In this document: positions 1 to 5,317 of the stretch, piece by piece
Layout: each line of letters starts with the position of its first letter
Numbering within the stretch: the first letter of the stretch is position 1
Origin: an uncultured Opitutia bacterium
GTDB lineage: Bacteria > Verrucomicrobiota > Verrucomicrobiia > Opitutales > UBA953
NCBI GenBank assembly: GCA_903957465.1
Contig: CAJBPJ010000262.1
Span: 1-7,639 of the forward strand
Length of the DNA: 7,639 nt
Direction: 5' to 3'
Translations under genes and position numbers: made by a program
Notes under the pieces: generated by a model
Databases searched by the model: none
Told to the model about the DNA's origin: nothing
The model's input: the letters and a program-made list of their open reading frames with translations, nothing else

Positions 1-25
1 GACGGCAGGCCTTCGGCCTTATGAC
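1..25 (-). repeat. REP-like palindromic unit, inverted copy
   Basis: Read on the minus strand this is GTCATAA, then GGCC-GAA-GGCC, then TGCCGTC. That is the same plan as the three direct units at 88-163 (GTCGTAG, palindrome, CGCCGTC), with 5 of 7 and 6 of 7 flank bases matching. The hairpin is 4-5 bp with a 3-nt loop. No U-tract follows, so it does not look like an intrinsic terminator for an upstream gene. It begins at the window edge and may be part of a longer cluster. Confidence 0.55.
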
Positions 26-32
26 AATGTAA

Positions 33-202
33 GCCTAAAGCCTAATGACTAAGGACTAAAGTGGTTAGCTGTTCCGCTTCTTCTTAAGTCGTAGTGAGGC
101 CATCTGCCGAACGCCGTCGTAGCCACGCAGTGGCGCCGTCGTAGGGCGCTTGCGCCCGCCGTCCATGTCTCTCCTTTAGTCCTTTAGCCTTAGTCTTTAG
201 TC
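33..202. repeat. Heptamer inverted-repeat cassette A
   Basis: The left arm (33-60) is four consecutive 7-bp units, GCCTAAA, GCCTAAT, GACTAAG and GACTAAA. The right arm (175-202) carries the reverse complement type, TTTAGTC, TTTAGC, CTTAGTC and TTTAGTC, with one spacer base at 182. The arms can pair with mismatches, and the roughly 114-nt interior holds the three REP-like units. The same heptamer family recurs at 1518-1635 and 3993-4066. Every heptamer contains TAA on one strand and TAG on the other, and a 7-bp period moves these through all frames, so no reading frame crosses it. Function unknown; it looks like a dispersed intergenic repeat family. Confidence 0.75.
88..163 (+). repeat. Three chained REP-like GTAG hairpin units
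   Basis: Three units share constant ends and a variable centre. Unit 1 spans 88-118, unit 2 spans 116-140 and unit 3 spans 138-163. Each starts GTCGTAG and ends CGCCGTC, and the closing GTC of one unit is the opening GTC of the next. Unit 2 has a CCAC-GCA-GTGG hairpin and unit 3 has GGCGC-TT-GCGCC. Unit 1 has only a 3-bp GGC/GCC core (98-100, 106-108). A GTAG tetranucleotide at the foot of a small hairpin is the hallmark of REP elements handled by RAYT (TnpA-REP, Y1 family) transposases. No such gene is in the window, so the RAYT link is inference. Confidence 0.7.
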
Positions 203-354
203 TCTGTAATTCTCTTCCAACTTCCCGCTTGCTCCTTCCTGCTCCGCGTAAGCGTACCGTCCTGCTATGAACAATCAGCTAACATGGGGCATTTAGGACG
301 ACCTTCGGGGCTCGCTCTAAAAGCGCTTGCGAATCTCCCGTGGTAGGCATTTTC
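203..354. other. Non-coding stretch without recognised element
   Basis: Together with the repeats at 1-202 this makes 366 nt without a gene before the reductase. It contains a pyrimidine-rich run (about 200-245) and a TG-C-TATGAA string at 263-271 that faintly resembles an extended -10 box, but no credible -35 lies upstream. No ORF, tRNA or clear hairpin was found. The reductase promoter is probably somewhere here. Confidence 0.4.
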
Positions 355-359
355 AGAGG
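355..359 (+). promoter_or_regulatory. Ribosome binding site choosing the reductase start
   Basis: AGAGG (followed by T) lies 7 nt before the ATG at 367. It favours that ATG over the in-frame GTG at 340, which would only add nine residues of no family resemblance. Confidence 0.65.
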
Positions 360-366
360 TATCCTT

Positions 367-1515
367 ATGTCTATTCCGCACGATAAGAATAACCCTTTCG
401 CCGCCGCCCTAGTTGAGCGTCGTCGTCTCTCTGCTCCCAACGGCCAGAAAGAGACATCGCATTTCTCGGTCTCTCTTAAGGGCAGTGGCCTGACCTATAC
501 TTGTGGTGACTCGTTGGGCGTATTCCCGACCAACAATCCTGCAGCGGTTAATGCCTTTCTTAAAGCTGCACGACTGACGGGCGATGAATCCGTTTTAATA
601 CCCAAAGACACAGCGCCCATTACCTTACGTGAAGCGATTACGCGTCGACTCGCACTCAATGGTCCGACGTACAAATTCGTCCAACTCTTACACGACCGCG
701 CGACCAACGCTGCCGAAAAAGCAGCCCTGGCCGAGCGTATCGCCGAAGCTGATCCTGAAAAAAAGAAAGCCTGGCTCGCAGAGCGTGAGTTTATCGACCT
801 CCTCGAAGAGAATCCGAGTGCGAACATCACGGCCCAAGAGTTTACAGAAAACTTCCGGAAACTGATGCCGCGCTTGTACTCAATCTCATCGTCACCTGCG
901 ATGTACCCGGATGAAATTCATCTGACCGTTGCGGTTGTGCGCTATGAAACCAATGGACGTAGCCGTGAAGGGGTTTGCTCAACGTACCTCGCTGACCGCG
1001 CTCGCATGCATCAACCCGATCTGCCGGTCTTCGTGGCTAATTCACACTTCGGACTACCTGCTGACGATAACATCCCCGTTATCATGGTTGGCCCAGGTAC
1101 AGGTGTGGCTCCTTTCCGCAGCTTCGTCATGGATCGAGCAACCCGTGGAGCCAAGGGACCTAACTGGCTGTTCTTTGGCGACCAACGCCGCTCCGCAGAT
1201 TTCCTTTATGAGTCGGAGTGGAATGAGTGGCAGAAGTCAGGTGTCTTAACCCGTCTCGACTTAGCGTTCTCGCGTGACCAAGCGCAAAAAATATACGTCC
1301 AAGATCGCATGCGCGAAAACGGTGCAGAGCTTTGGAAGTGGATCTCTGCCGGCGCTTATTTCTATGTCTGCGGTGATGCTAAGCGCATGGCTAAGGACGT
1401 TGATGCCGCCCTTCATGAAATCATCGCCCAGCACGGTGGCATGACACCTGAAGCAGCGATTGAATTCGTCAAACAGCTCAAGAAAGCCGAACGCTACCAG
1501 CGGGATGTGTACTGA
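367..1515 (+). CDS. CysJ-type FAD/NADPH reductase lacking the FMN domain (sulfite reductase alpha-like)
   Basis: A 382-aa ferredoxin-NADP reductase-type flavoprotein. An FAD-binding barrel with an inserted helical connecting region occupies roughly residues 30-235. It carries RLYSISSSP (169-177, isoalloxazine binding) and GVCSTYLA (202-209, pyrophosphate binding). The NADPH domain follows, with GPGTGVAPFRSF (242-253), CGD (335-337) and the C-terminal RYQRDVY, which is nearly the signature tail of CysJ. Full CysJ is about 600 aa because it starts with a flavodoxin (FMN) domain; here the protein begins directly with the FAD part. It probably moves electrons from NADPH to a separate flavodoxin or ferredoxin, or to a sulfite reductase hemoprotein encoded elsewhere, perhaps upstream of the window. 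The upstream gap is repeat-filled, so it is likely a separate transcription unit. The family call is firm; the sulfite role is inferred from similarity alone. Confidence 0.88.
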   Translation: MSIPHDKNNPFAAALVERRRLSAPNGQKETSHFSVSLKGSGLTYTCGDSLGVFPTNNPAAVNAFLKAARLTGDESVLIPKDTAPITLREAITRRLALNGPTYKFVQLLHDRATNAAEKAALAERIAEADPEKKKAWLAEREFIDLLEENPSANITAQEFTENFRKLMPRLYSISSSPAMYPDEIHLTVAVVRYETNGRSREGVCSTYLADRARMHQPDLPVFVANSHFGLPADDNIPVIMVGPGTGVAPFRSFVMDRATRGAKGPNWLFFGDQRRSADFLYESEWNEWQKSGVLTRLDLAFSRDQAQKIYVQDRMRENGAELWKWISAGAYFYVCGDAKRMAKDVDAALHEIIAQHGGMTPEAAIEFVKQLKKAERYQRDVY

Positions 1516-1517
1516 GA

Positions 1518-1635
1518 GACTAAAGACTAAGGACTAAGGACTAAAGACTAAGGACTAAAGTCTTTGAGGCTAAAGTCGGGAATCAGTTCGGTCTGAGGCA
1601 GTCTTGCTTTAGTCTTTAGCCCTTAGGCTTTAAGC
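1518..1635. repeat. Heptamer inverted-repeat cassette B
   Basis: Starting 2 nt after the reductase stop, six perfect tandem units GACTAAR run from 1518 to 1559. A 48-nt spacer follows, then four opposite units (TTTAGTC, TTTAGCC, CTTAGGC, TTTAAGC) at 1608-1635. The left arm shares 18 identical bases with cassette C (1518-1535 against 4011-4028). The right-arm region 1599-1625 matches 4037-4063 with one mismatch, so the two cassettes are copies of one element. The arms can form a long imperfect stem in RNA, with a G-U pair. No U-tract follows it. It fills most of the 167-nt gap between the reductase and fabG. Confidence 0.8.
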
Positions 1636-1682
1636 TCTTCTTTTAGTATTCCCCCCGCCGTGCAAATCCCTAGCGATAAGGG

Positions 1683-2426
1683 ATGCACCTGACTCACACT
1701 CCACGCGTAGCCCTCGTTACAGGCGCTGGCCGCGGTATCGGTAAAGCGATTGCTGAACGTCTCGCGGCACATGGGCATACGGTGCTCTGTGTTGCGAAGT
1801 CAGATAGCTGCGTGGCGGTTGCCAACGACATCCTTGCGAAAGGTGGTAAGGCTAAGGCTTACAAAGTTGATGTCTCGGATCCCGTGGCTGTTGCTGCTGC
1901 CTGTGAGCAAATCAACGCTGAGTATGGTGCGGTCGAAATTTTAGTGAACAACGCGGGTATCACGCGCGATAAGTTGGTCATGGCGATGTCGGACCAAGAG
2001 TGGAACGAAGTCATCTCCACCAATCTTTCATCGGCATTTTATTGGGTAAAAGGTTTAGTACGTCCGATGACCAAAAAACGCTGGGGACGTATTATTAGCA
2101 TCTCGTCCGTCACAGGCGTCCAAGGAAATGCCGGGCAGGCCAACTATGCTGCCGCCAAAGCAGGCCTCCATGGATTGACCATGACCCTCGCTCGTGAGTT
2201 ATCCGGCCGTACGATTACGGCGAATGCGGTCGCACCCGGCTTTATTACGACCGACATGACCGAGGTCCTACCTGAGGAGGTAAAGGCTAAGATCCTTGAG
2301 CACATCCCCCTGAAGCGCTTTGGCACCGTGACCGATATTGCCGCAATGGTGGACTATTTAGCCTCTGAAGAGGGGGGTTATATCACCGGTCAGGTGTTTT
2401 CAGTTGACGGGGGGATGGCCATTTGA
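1683..2426 (+). CDS. fabG: 3-oxoacyl-ACP reductase
   Basis: A 247-aa classical short-chain dehydrogenase/reductase (E. coli FabG is 244 aa). It reduces beta-ketoacyl-ACP to beta-hydroxyacyl-ACP with NADPH in cytosolic type II fatty-acid synthesis. Visible motifs are TGAGRGIG (13-20, cofactor loop), NNAG (89-92), catalytic S142, Y155 and K159, the PGFITTDMT segment after the active site, and the C-terminal VDGG. All catalytic residues are present. The ATG at 1683 fits the family N-terminus, but the only SD-like bases (AAGGG) touch the start codon, so initiation signals look poor. It lies 30 nt upstream of acpP and is the first gene of a fabG-acpP-fabF run; fabH and fabD, often found with these genes, are not in the window. 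Function confident from motifs plus context. Confidence 0.93.
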   Translation: MHLTHTPRVALVTGAGRGIGKAIAERLAAHGHTVLCVAKSDSCVAVANDILAKGGKAKAYKVDVSDPVAVAAACEQINAEYGAVEILVNNAGITRDKLVMAMSDQEWNEVISTNLSSAFYWVKGLVRPMTKKRWGRIISISSVTGVQGNAGQANYAAAKAGLHGLTMTLARELSGRTITANAVAPGFITTDMTEVLPEEVKAKILEHIPLKRFGTVTDIAAMVDYLASEEGGYITGQVFSVDGGMAI

Positions 2427-2456
2427 CACCCCAAAACCTGTAAATAACTACTTCCC

Positions 2457-2702
2457 ATGGCTGAAAACATCGAAAAACGCGTTAAAGACATCATCGTCAA
2501 GCAGTTGGGCGTAAATGCCGAACAGCTCACCGCAACCGCCAGCTTTCAGGGTGATCTGAAGGCTGACTCTCTCGACCTCGTCGAGATGATCATGGCTTTT
2601 GAGGAAGAGTTCGGCATCGACTCTATTCCTGAAGAGAAGGCCGCCTCCATGAAGACTGTCGGCGACGCCGTCACCTTCATCTCGGCTAACGCTAAGAAGT
2701 AA
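2457..2702 (+). CDS. acpP: Acyl carrier protein
   Basis: An 81-aa small acidic helical protein that carries growing acyl chains on a 4'-phosphopantetheine arm. The attachment serine is S38 in KADSLDLVEM, the expected DSL motif at the start of helix II. The second half, FGIDSIPEEKAASMKTV, matches the ACP helix II-III region but has one more residue than the E. coli protein between EEEF and the IP motif. Length is normal (E. coli 78 aa). The upstream 30 nt contain no Shine-Dalgarno sequence, only a short A/T-rich stretch, which is notable for a gene usually very highly expressed. Sits between fabG and fabF, as in many bacteria. Confidence 0.95.
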   Translation: MAENIEKRVKDIIVKQLGVNAEQLTATASFQGDLKADSLDLVEMIMAFEEEFGIDSIPEEKAASMKTVGDAVTFISANAKK

Positions 2703-2708
2703 TTCTTC

Positions 2709-2726
2709 GCGGGGCTTACGCCCTGC
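2709..2726 (+). promoter_or_regulatory. Hairpin between acpP and fabF
   Basis: GCGGGGC (2709-2715), loop TTAC, GCCCTGC (2720-2726) forms a 7-bp GC-rich stem with one G-U pair. It starts 7 nt after the acpP stop and ends 4 nt before the fabF GTG. There is no U-tract, so it is not a classical terminator. It could stabilise the acpP 3' end, hinder fabF initiation, or both, and so raise ACP relative to FabF. This role is inference. Confidence 0.5.
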
Positions 2727-2730
2727 AACC

Positions 2731-3984
2731 GTGAGCGAGCAACGCAACAGTCGCCGAGTGGTCGTAACGGGCATCGGATGCTTGACGGCACTCGGTCCTG
2801 ATACCGCTTCATTCTGGGACGGCCTCTTAAAGGGTCGTTCGGGAATTTCGCGTATCACGCGTTTCGATCCGGCAGACTTTCCATCCAAAGTTGGCGCTGA
2901 ACTTAAGGACTTTGATCCTGCTCAGCACATGGACGCCAAAGAGGCGCGCCGTAATGATCGTTACACACAATTAGCAGTCGCTGCTTCGCGCATGGCCGTG
3001 AAGGACGCGAATCTTGATACCACTAAAATCGATTCCGAAAAGTTTGGCGTGATTATTGGCTCAGGTATCGGCGGCATGGAGACAATTGAGAACCAGGCAC
3101 GTGTCCTCATTGAGAAAGGCCCGAACCGCGTCTCCGCTTTCACCATCCCTTCGCTCATTGCCAATATTGCAGCCGGTGTTGTCGCTATCGAGTTCCAAGC
3201 GAAGTCCGTAAACTTCGGCGTCGTCTCAGCATGTGCTTCAGGTTCACACGCTCTCGGTGAAGCCCTTCGACATATCCGTGACGGCCATGCCGACATCATG
3301 ATCGCGGGCGGTTCTGAGGCTGCCATCACCCGTTTAAGTTACGCGGGCTTCTGTAACATGAAGGCGATGTCCACCGACTTTAACGACACACCTGAAAAAG
3401 CTTCCCGTCCTTTTGATAAATTACGCGACGGCTTTGTGATGGGCGAAGGTTCGGGTATTCTCATTCTCGAAACGCTCGAGCACGCACAAGCACGTGGCGC
3501 TCGTATTTATTGTGAATTCGTCGGCTATGGTGCGACCTGCGATGCCTATCACATCACTGGACAAGACCAAGAAGGCAAAGGCCTCGCCTTGGCACTCAAC
3601 CGCGCGCTGACGGAAGCGGGCATCGATAAGAAAGATGTTAACTACATCAACGCACACGGCACCTCGACGCCGATCAACGACCGTTGTGAGACTTTAGCCA
3701 TCAAGCGCGTCTTCGGCGACTTAGCTCCACAGATTTCTATTTCATCCACGAAGTCGATGACCGGTCACTTGCTCGGTGCAGCTGGCGGCGTGGAAGCAGC
3801 CGTTTGCGCACTCTCGATTCACCACAGTATTATTCCTCCCACAATCAATTACGAGAACCCAGACCCTGATTGTGATTTGGACTATACACCCAATGTGGCC
3901 AAGAAGCGTGAGATCAAAGTAGCCGCTTCGAACAACCTTGGTTTCGGCGGACACAACGCGACGGTCATCTTCCGCCGACTTTAA
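2731..3984 (+). CDS. fabF: Beta-ketoacyl-ACP synthase II
   Basis: A 417-aa condensing enzyme (E. coli FabF is 413 aa) that extends acyl-ACP with malonyl-ACP in fatty-acid elongation. The N-terminus RRVVVTGIGCLTALG is typical. Catalytic residues are visible: nucleophile C168 in VSACASGSHAL, H309 in NAHGTSTPIND, K341 and H346 in STKSMTGHLLGAAGG, and the C-terminal NNLGFGGHNA glycine loop. The Cys-His-His set marks a KAS I/II enzyme rather than FabH. Start is GTG at 2731; the next in-frame GTG at 2758 would remove the first conserved residues. No Shine-Dalgarno is seen, and a hairpin ends 4 nt upstream, so translation probably depends on ribosomes leaving acpP 28 nt before. FabF versus FabB cannot be fully separated by eye, but the gene order favours FabF. 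Confidence 0.93.
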   Translation: MSEQRNSRRVVVTGIGCLTALGPDTASFWDGLLKGRSGISRITRFDPADFPSKVGAELKDFDPAQHMDAKEARRNDRYTQLAVAASRMAVKDANLDTTKIDSEKFGVIIGSGIGGMETIENQARVLIEKGPNRVSAFTIPSLIANIAAGVVAIEFQAKSVNFGVVSACASGSHALGEALRHIRDGHADIMIAGGSEAAITRLSYAGFCNMKAMSTDFNDTPEKASRPFDKLRDGFVMGEGSGILILETLEHAQARGARIYCEFVGYGATCDAYHITGQDQEGKGLALALNRALTEAGIDKKDVNYINAHGTSTPINDRCETLAIKRVFGDLAPQISISSTKSMTGHLLGAAGGVEAAVCALSIHHSIIPPTINYENPDPDCDLDYTPNVAKKREIKVAASNNLGFGGHNATVIFRRL

Positions 3985-3992
3985 GGGCGGGA

Positions 3993-4066
3993 GACTAAGG
4001 GCGGGAAGAAGACTAAAGACTAAGGACTGGTCAGCGCAGTCTTCCTTTAGTCTTTAGCCCTTAAGC
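3993..4066. repeat. Heptamer inverted-repeat cassette C
   Basis: The left arm has GACTAAG (3993-3999), then GACTAAA-GACTAAG (4011-4024). The right arm is TTTAGTC, TTTAGCC, CTTAAGC (4046-4066). A 10-bp perfect outer stem joins 4009-4018 to 4045-4054. Inside it 4025-4029 (GACTG) pairs with 4037-4041 (CAGTC) around a 7-nt loop, so this copy folds more compactly than A or B. It begins 8 nt after the fabF stop and ends 21 nt before the next start codon. It could protect the fab mRNA end or separate two units, but no U-tract marks it as an intrinsic terminator. Confidence 0.78.
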
Positions 4067-4087
4067 ATTCGTCTCTATTCTTTTGCC

Positions 4088-4786
4088 ATGCCCATCGCCC
4101 TCATCACCGGTTCTTCGCGTGGTATTGGTAAAGCGCTGGCGGAACGTCTTCTGCAAGAGGGTTGGACGGTTGAGGGCTGCTCACGCAGTGAAGCTTCTTT
4201 GACGCACGCTCAGTATAACCATCGTCAGGTTGATGTGTCCGACGAGGCAGCCGTTACGGCTTATGTCGCGGATGTGGTTCAACGACATAATCGTATCGAC
4301 GCGTTGGTGAATAACGCCGGTGGCGCGGCCATGAATGCATTTGTGCTCACGCCGGGTTCTGTCGCCGAGTCCCTCATGCGGCAAAATTATCTCAGCACAT
4401 TTTTGCTTTCACGCGAAGTGGCCAAGGTGATGGTGCGTCAACGCGGCGGTTCGATTGTTAATCTTTCTACCGTGGCAGTTCCTTTGGCTCTCGAAGGTGA
4501 AGCAGCTTACGTTGCGAGCAAGGCCGCCGTCGAAGCATTGACGCGCGTGCTCGCCGTTGAATTAGCCCCGCATGGTATCCGTGTGAATGCCGTCGGTCCT
4601 GGACCAGTTGATACCGCTTTGACCCGCAGTGTGCCTGCAGCAAAATTGGCTGCGTTGCGGGAACGTATGGGGCTTAAGCAGCCGGTCACCATGGGTCAGG
4701 TAACCGATGCGATCTGTGCCTTTTTAAGCCCAGAATCGAGTGCGACAGGGCAGGTTACCTATGTTGGGCTTCCCAAGGGCTCCTGA
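4088..4786 (+). CDS. FabG-like short-chain dehydrogenase/reductase
   Basis: A 232-aa Rossmann-fold oxidoreductase of the classical SDR family, a second FabG-type gene just behind fabF. Motifs: TGSSRGIG (7-14), NNAG (75-78), catalytic S127, Y141 and K145 (YVASK), and the PGPVDTALT segment. An arginine in the CSRSE turn after the second beta strand suggests NADPH preference. It is shorter than FabG and ends GQVTYVGLPKGS instead of the usual VDGG tail, so substrate and oligomer contacts may differ. No Shine-Dalgarno precedes the ATG. It may act on a ketoacyl thioester given its position, or on an unrelated carbonyl; the true substrate cannot be read from the sequence. Its stop faces the next, opposite-strand gene at 7 nt. 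Confidence 0.85.
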   Translation: MPIALITGSSRGIGKALAERLLQEGWTVEGCSRSEASLTHAQYNHRQVDVSDEAAVTAYVADVVQRHNRIDALVNNAGGAAMNAFVLTPGSVAESLMRQNYLSTFLLSREVAKVMVRQRGGSIVNLSTVAVPLALEGEAAYVASKAAVEALTRVLAVELAPHGIRVNAVGPGPVDTALTRSVPAAKLAALRERMGLKQPVTMGQVTDAICAFLSPESSATGQVTYVGLPKGS

Positions 4787-4795
4787 GGCCTTTTT
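4775..4795 (+). terminator. Possible weak terminator at the convergent gene ends
   Basis: AAGGGC (4775-4780), a 7-nt loop, and GCCTTT (4788-4793) form a 6-bp stem with one G-U pair, ending in a run of five T (4791-4795). It straddles the stop of the dehydrogenase and the stop of the convergent gene. The stem is weak and part of the T-run lies within it, so this is only a candidate. Confidence 0.3.
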
Positions 4796-5315
4796 AGGGC
4801 TTATTTAGGGCCTTTAGCCAGGTCTCGGCCTCATGGGTAACCCCCCACTGGCGTAGACCGGCTTCAATCTGCGCTAAAGTCGGCTCCATGACAGCGTGCT
4901 TTGGGTCGTTGGGTAGTTCGGGGCGTGCGGCGCGGGCTAACGCCCAGCCTGCCCAAGCTCGCCAACTTTTGATCTCTGCACGTTCGCCGCGTACCCGATC
5001 GGCAAGGTGTTGGTAATGCACCCGTGCATTACCCGTAAATGTTTCGCCAGTGTCTTGAGCGATCATCCAACGAATCACTGCGTAGGGTAGCGGGTGCTCT
5101 GAAAGAATCGGATATCCGGAAGGCACATCGCAATAAAGTGCACGGTCGACGGCGAGCAGTGCGCGTGCGGGTAAATTTTCGAGCCAGAGTTGCTGACCGT
5201 ACTCTAAGCAACAGCGATAAAGCTTAGGTCCGTTTTCTGATTTAAGTGCTTCGAGGTCGCGCCACGAAAGTCGTCGCGAGGGGTCAGGTAAAAGCGGACA
5301 AGCAGACGGTGTCAC
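4794..5315 (-). CDS. Uncharacterised helical protein, possible TPR-like motif
   Basis: I do not recognise a named family. The reading frame stays open upstream to 5453, but that part overlaps the hydrolase gene. A GTG at 5315 sits 2 nt after the hydrolase stop (TGAGCGTG) and gives a compact 173-aa protein, so I take this start by translational coupling. The product has no signal peptide or membrane segment. It is rich in Trp, Leu, Ala and Arg and looks all-helical. Residues about 33-65 fit the spacing of one tetratricopeptide unit (G40, L43, A52, A59, P65), which could mean a protein-protein contact module; this is tentative. Later Trp-rich helices run around residues 125-135 and 150-173. It is the third gene of a thioesterase/hydrolase operon, so a partner or cofactor role there is possible. 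Confidence 0.75.
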   Translation of the reverse strand: MTPSACPLLPDPSRRLSWRDLEALKSENGPKLYRCCLEYGQQLWLENLPARALLAVDRALYCDVPSGYPILSEHPLPYAVIRWMIAQDTGETFTGNARVHYQHLADRVRGERAEIKSWRAWAGWALARAARPELPNDPKHAVMEPTLAQIEAGLRQWGVTHEAETWLKALNKP

Positions 5316-5317
5316 GC

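Noticed and set aside
263..271. TG-C-TATGAA as extended -10 promoter of the reductase
   Set aside because: Only 4 of 6 bases fit and no -35 box is found at the right distance.
64..283. 8-bp inverted repeat GTTAGCTG (64-71) and CAGCTAAC (276-283) around the repeat block
   Set aside because: Short, contains the self-complementary AGCT, and does not extend; could be chance, and no target-site duplication is visible.
340..366. Upstream GTG start for the CysJ-like reductase
   Set aside because: It adds nine residues with no family resemblance and has no Shine-Dalgarno, while AGAGG is well spaced for the ATG at 367.
495..830. Open frame of 111 codons on the minus strand inside the reductase gene
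   Set aside because: Ser/Arg-rich composition without motifs and fully antisense to a clear gene; a shadow frame.
1518..1635. Heptamer arrays as a CRISPR or as intrinsic terminators
   Set aside because: Units are 7 bp with no spacers, and the stems are not followed by a U-tract.
2448..2888. Open frame of 146 codons on the minus strand across acpP and the start of fabF
   Set aside because: Antisense to two certain genes, no domain or start signal; codon shadow.
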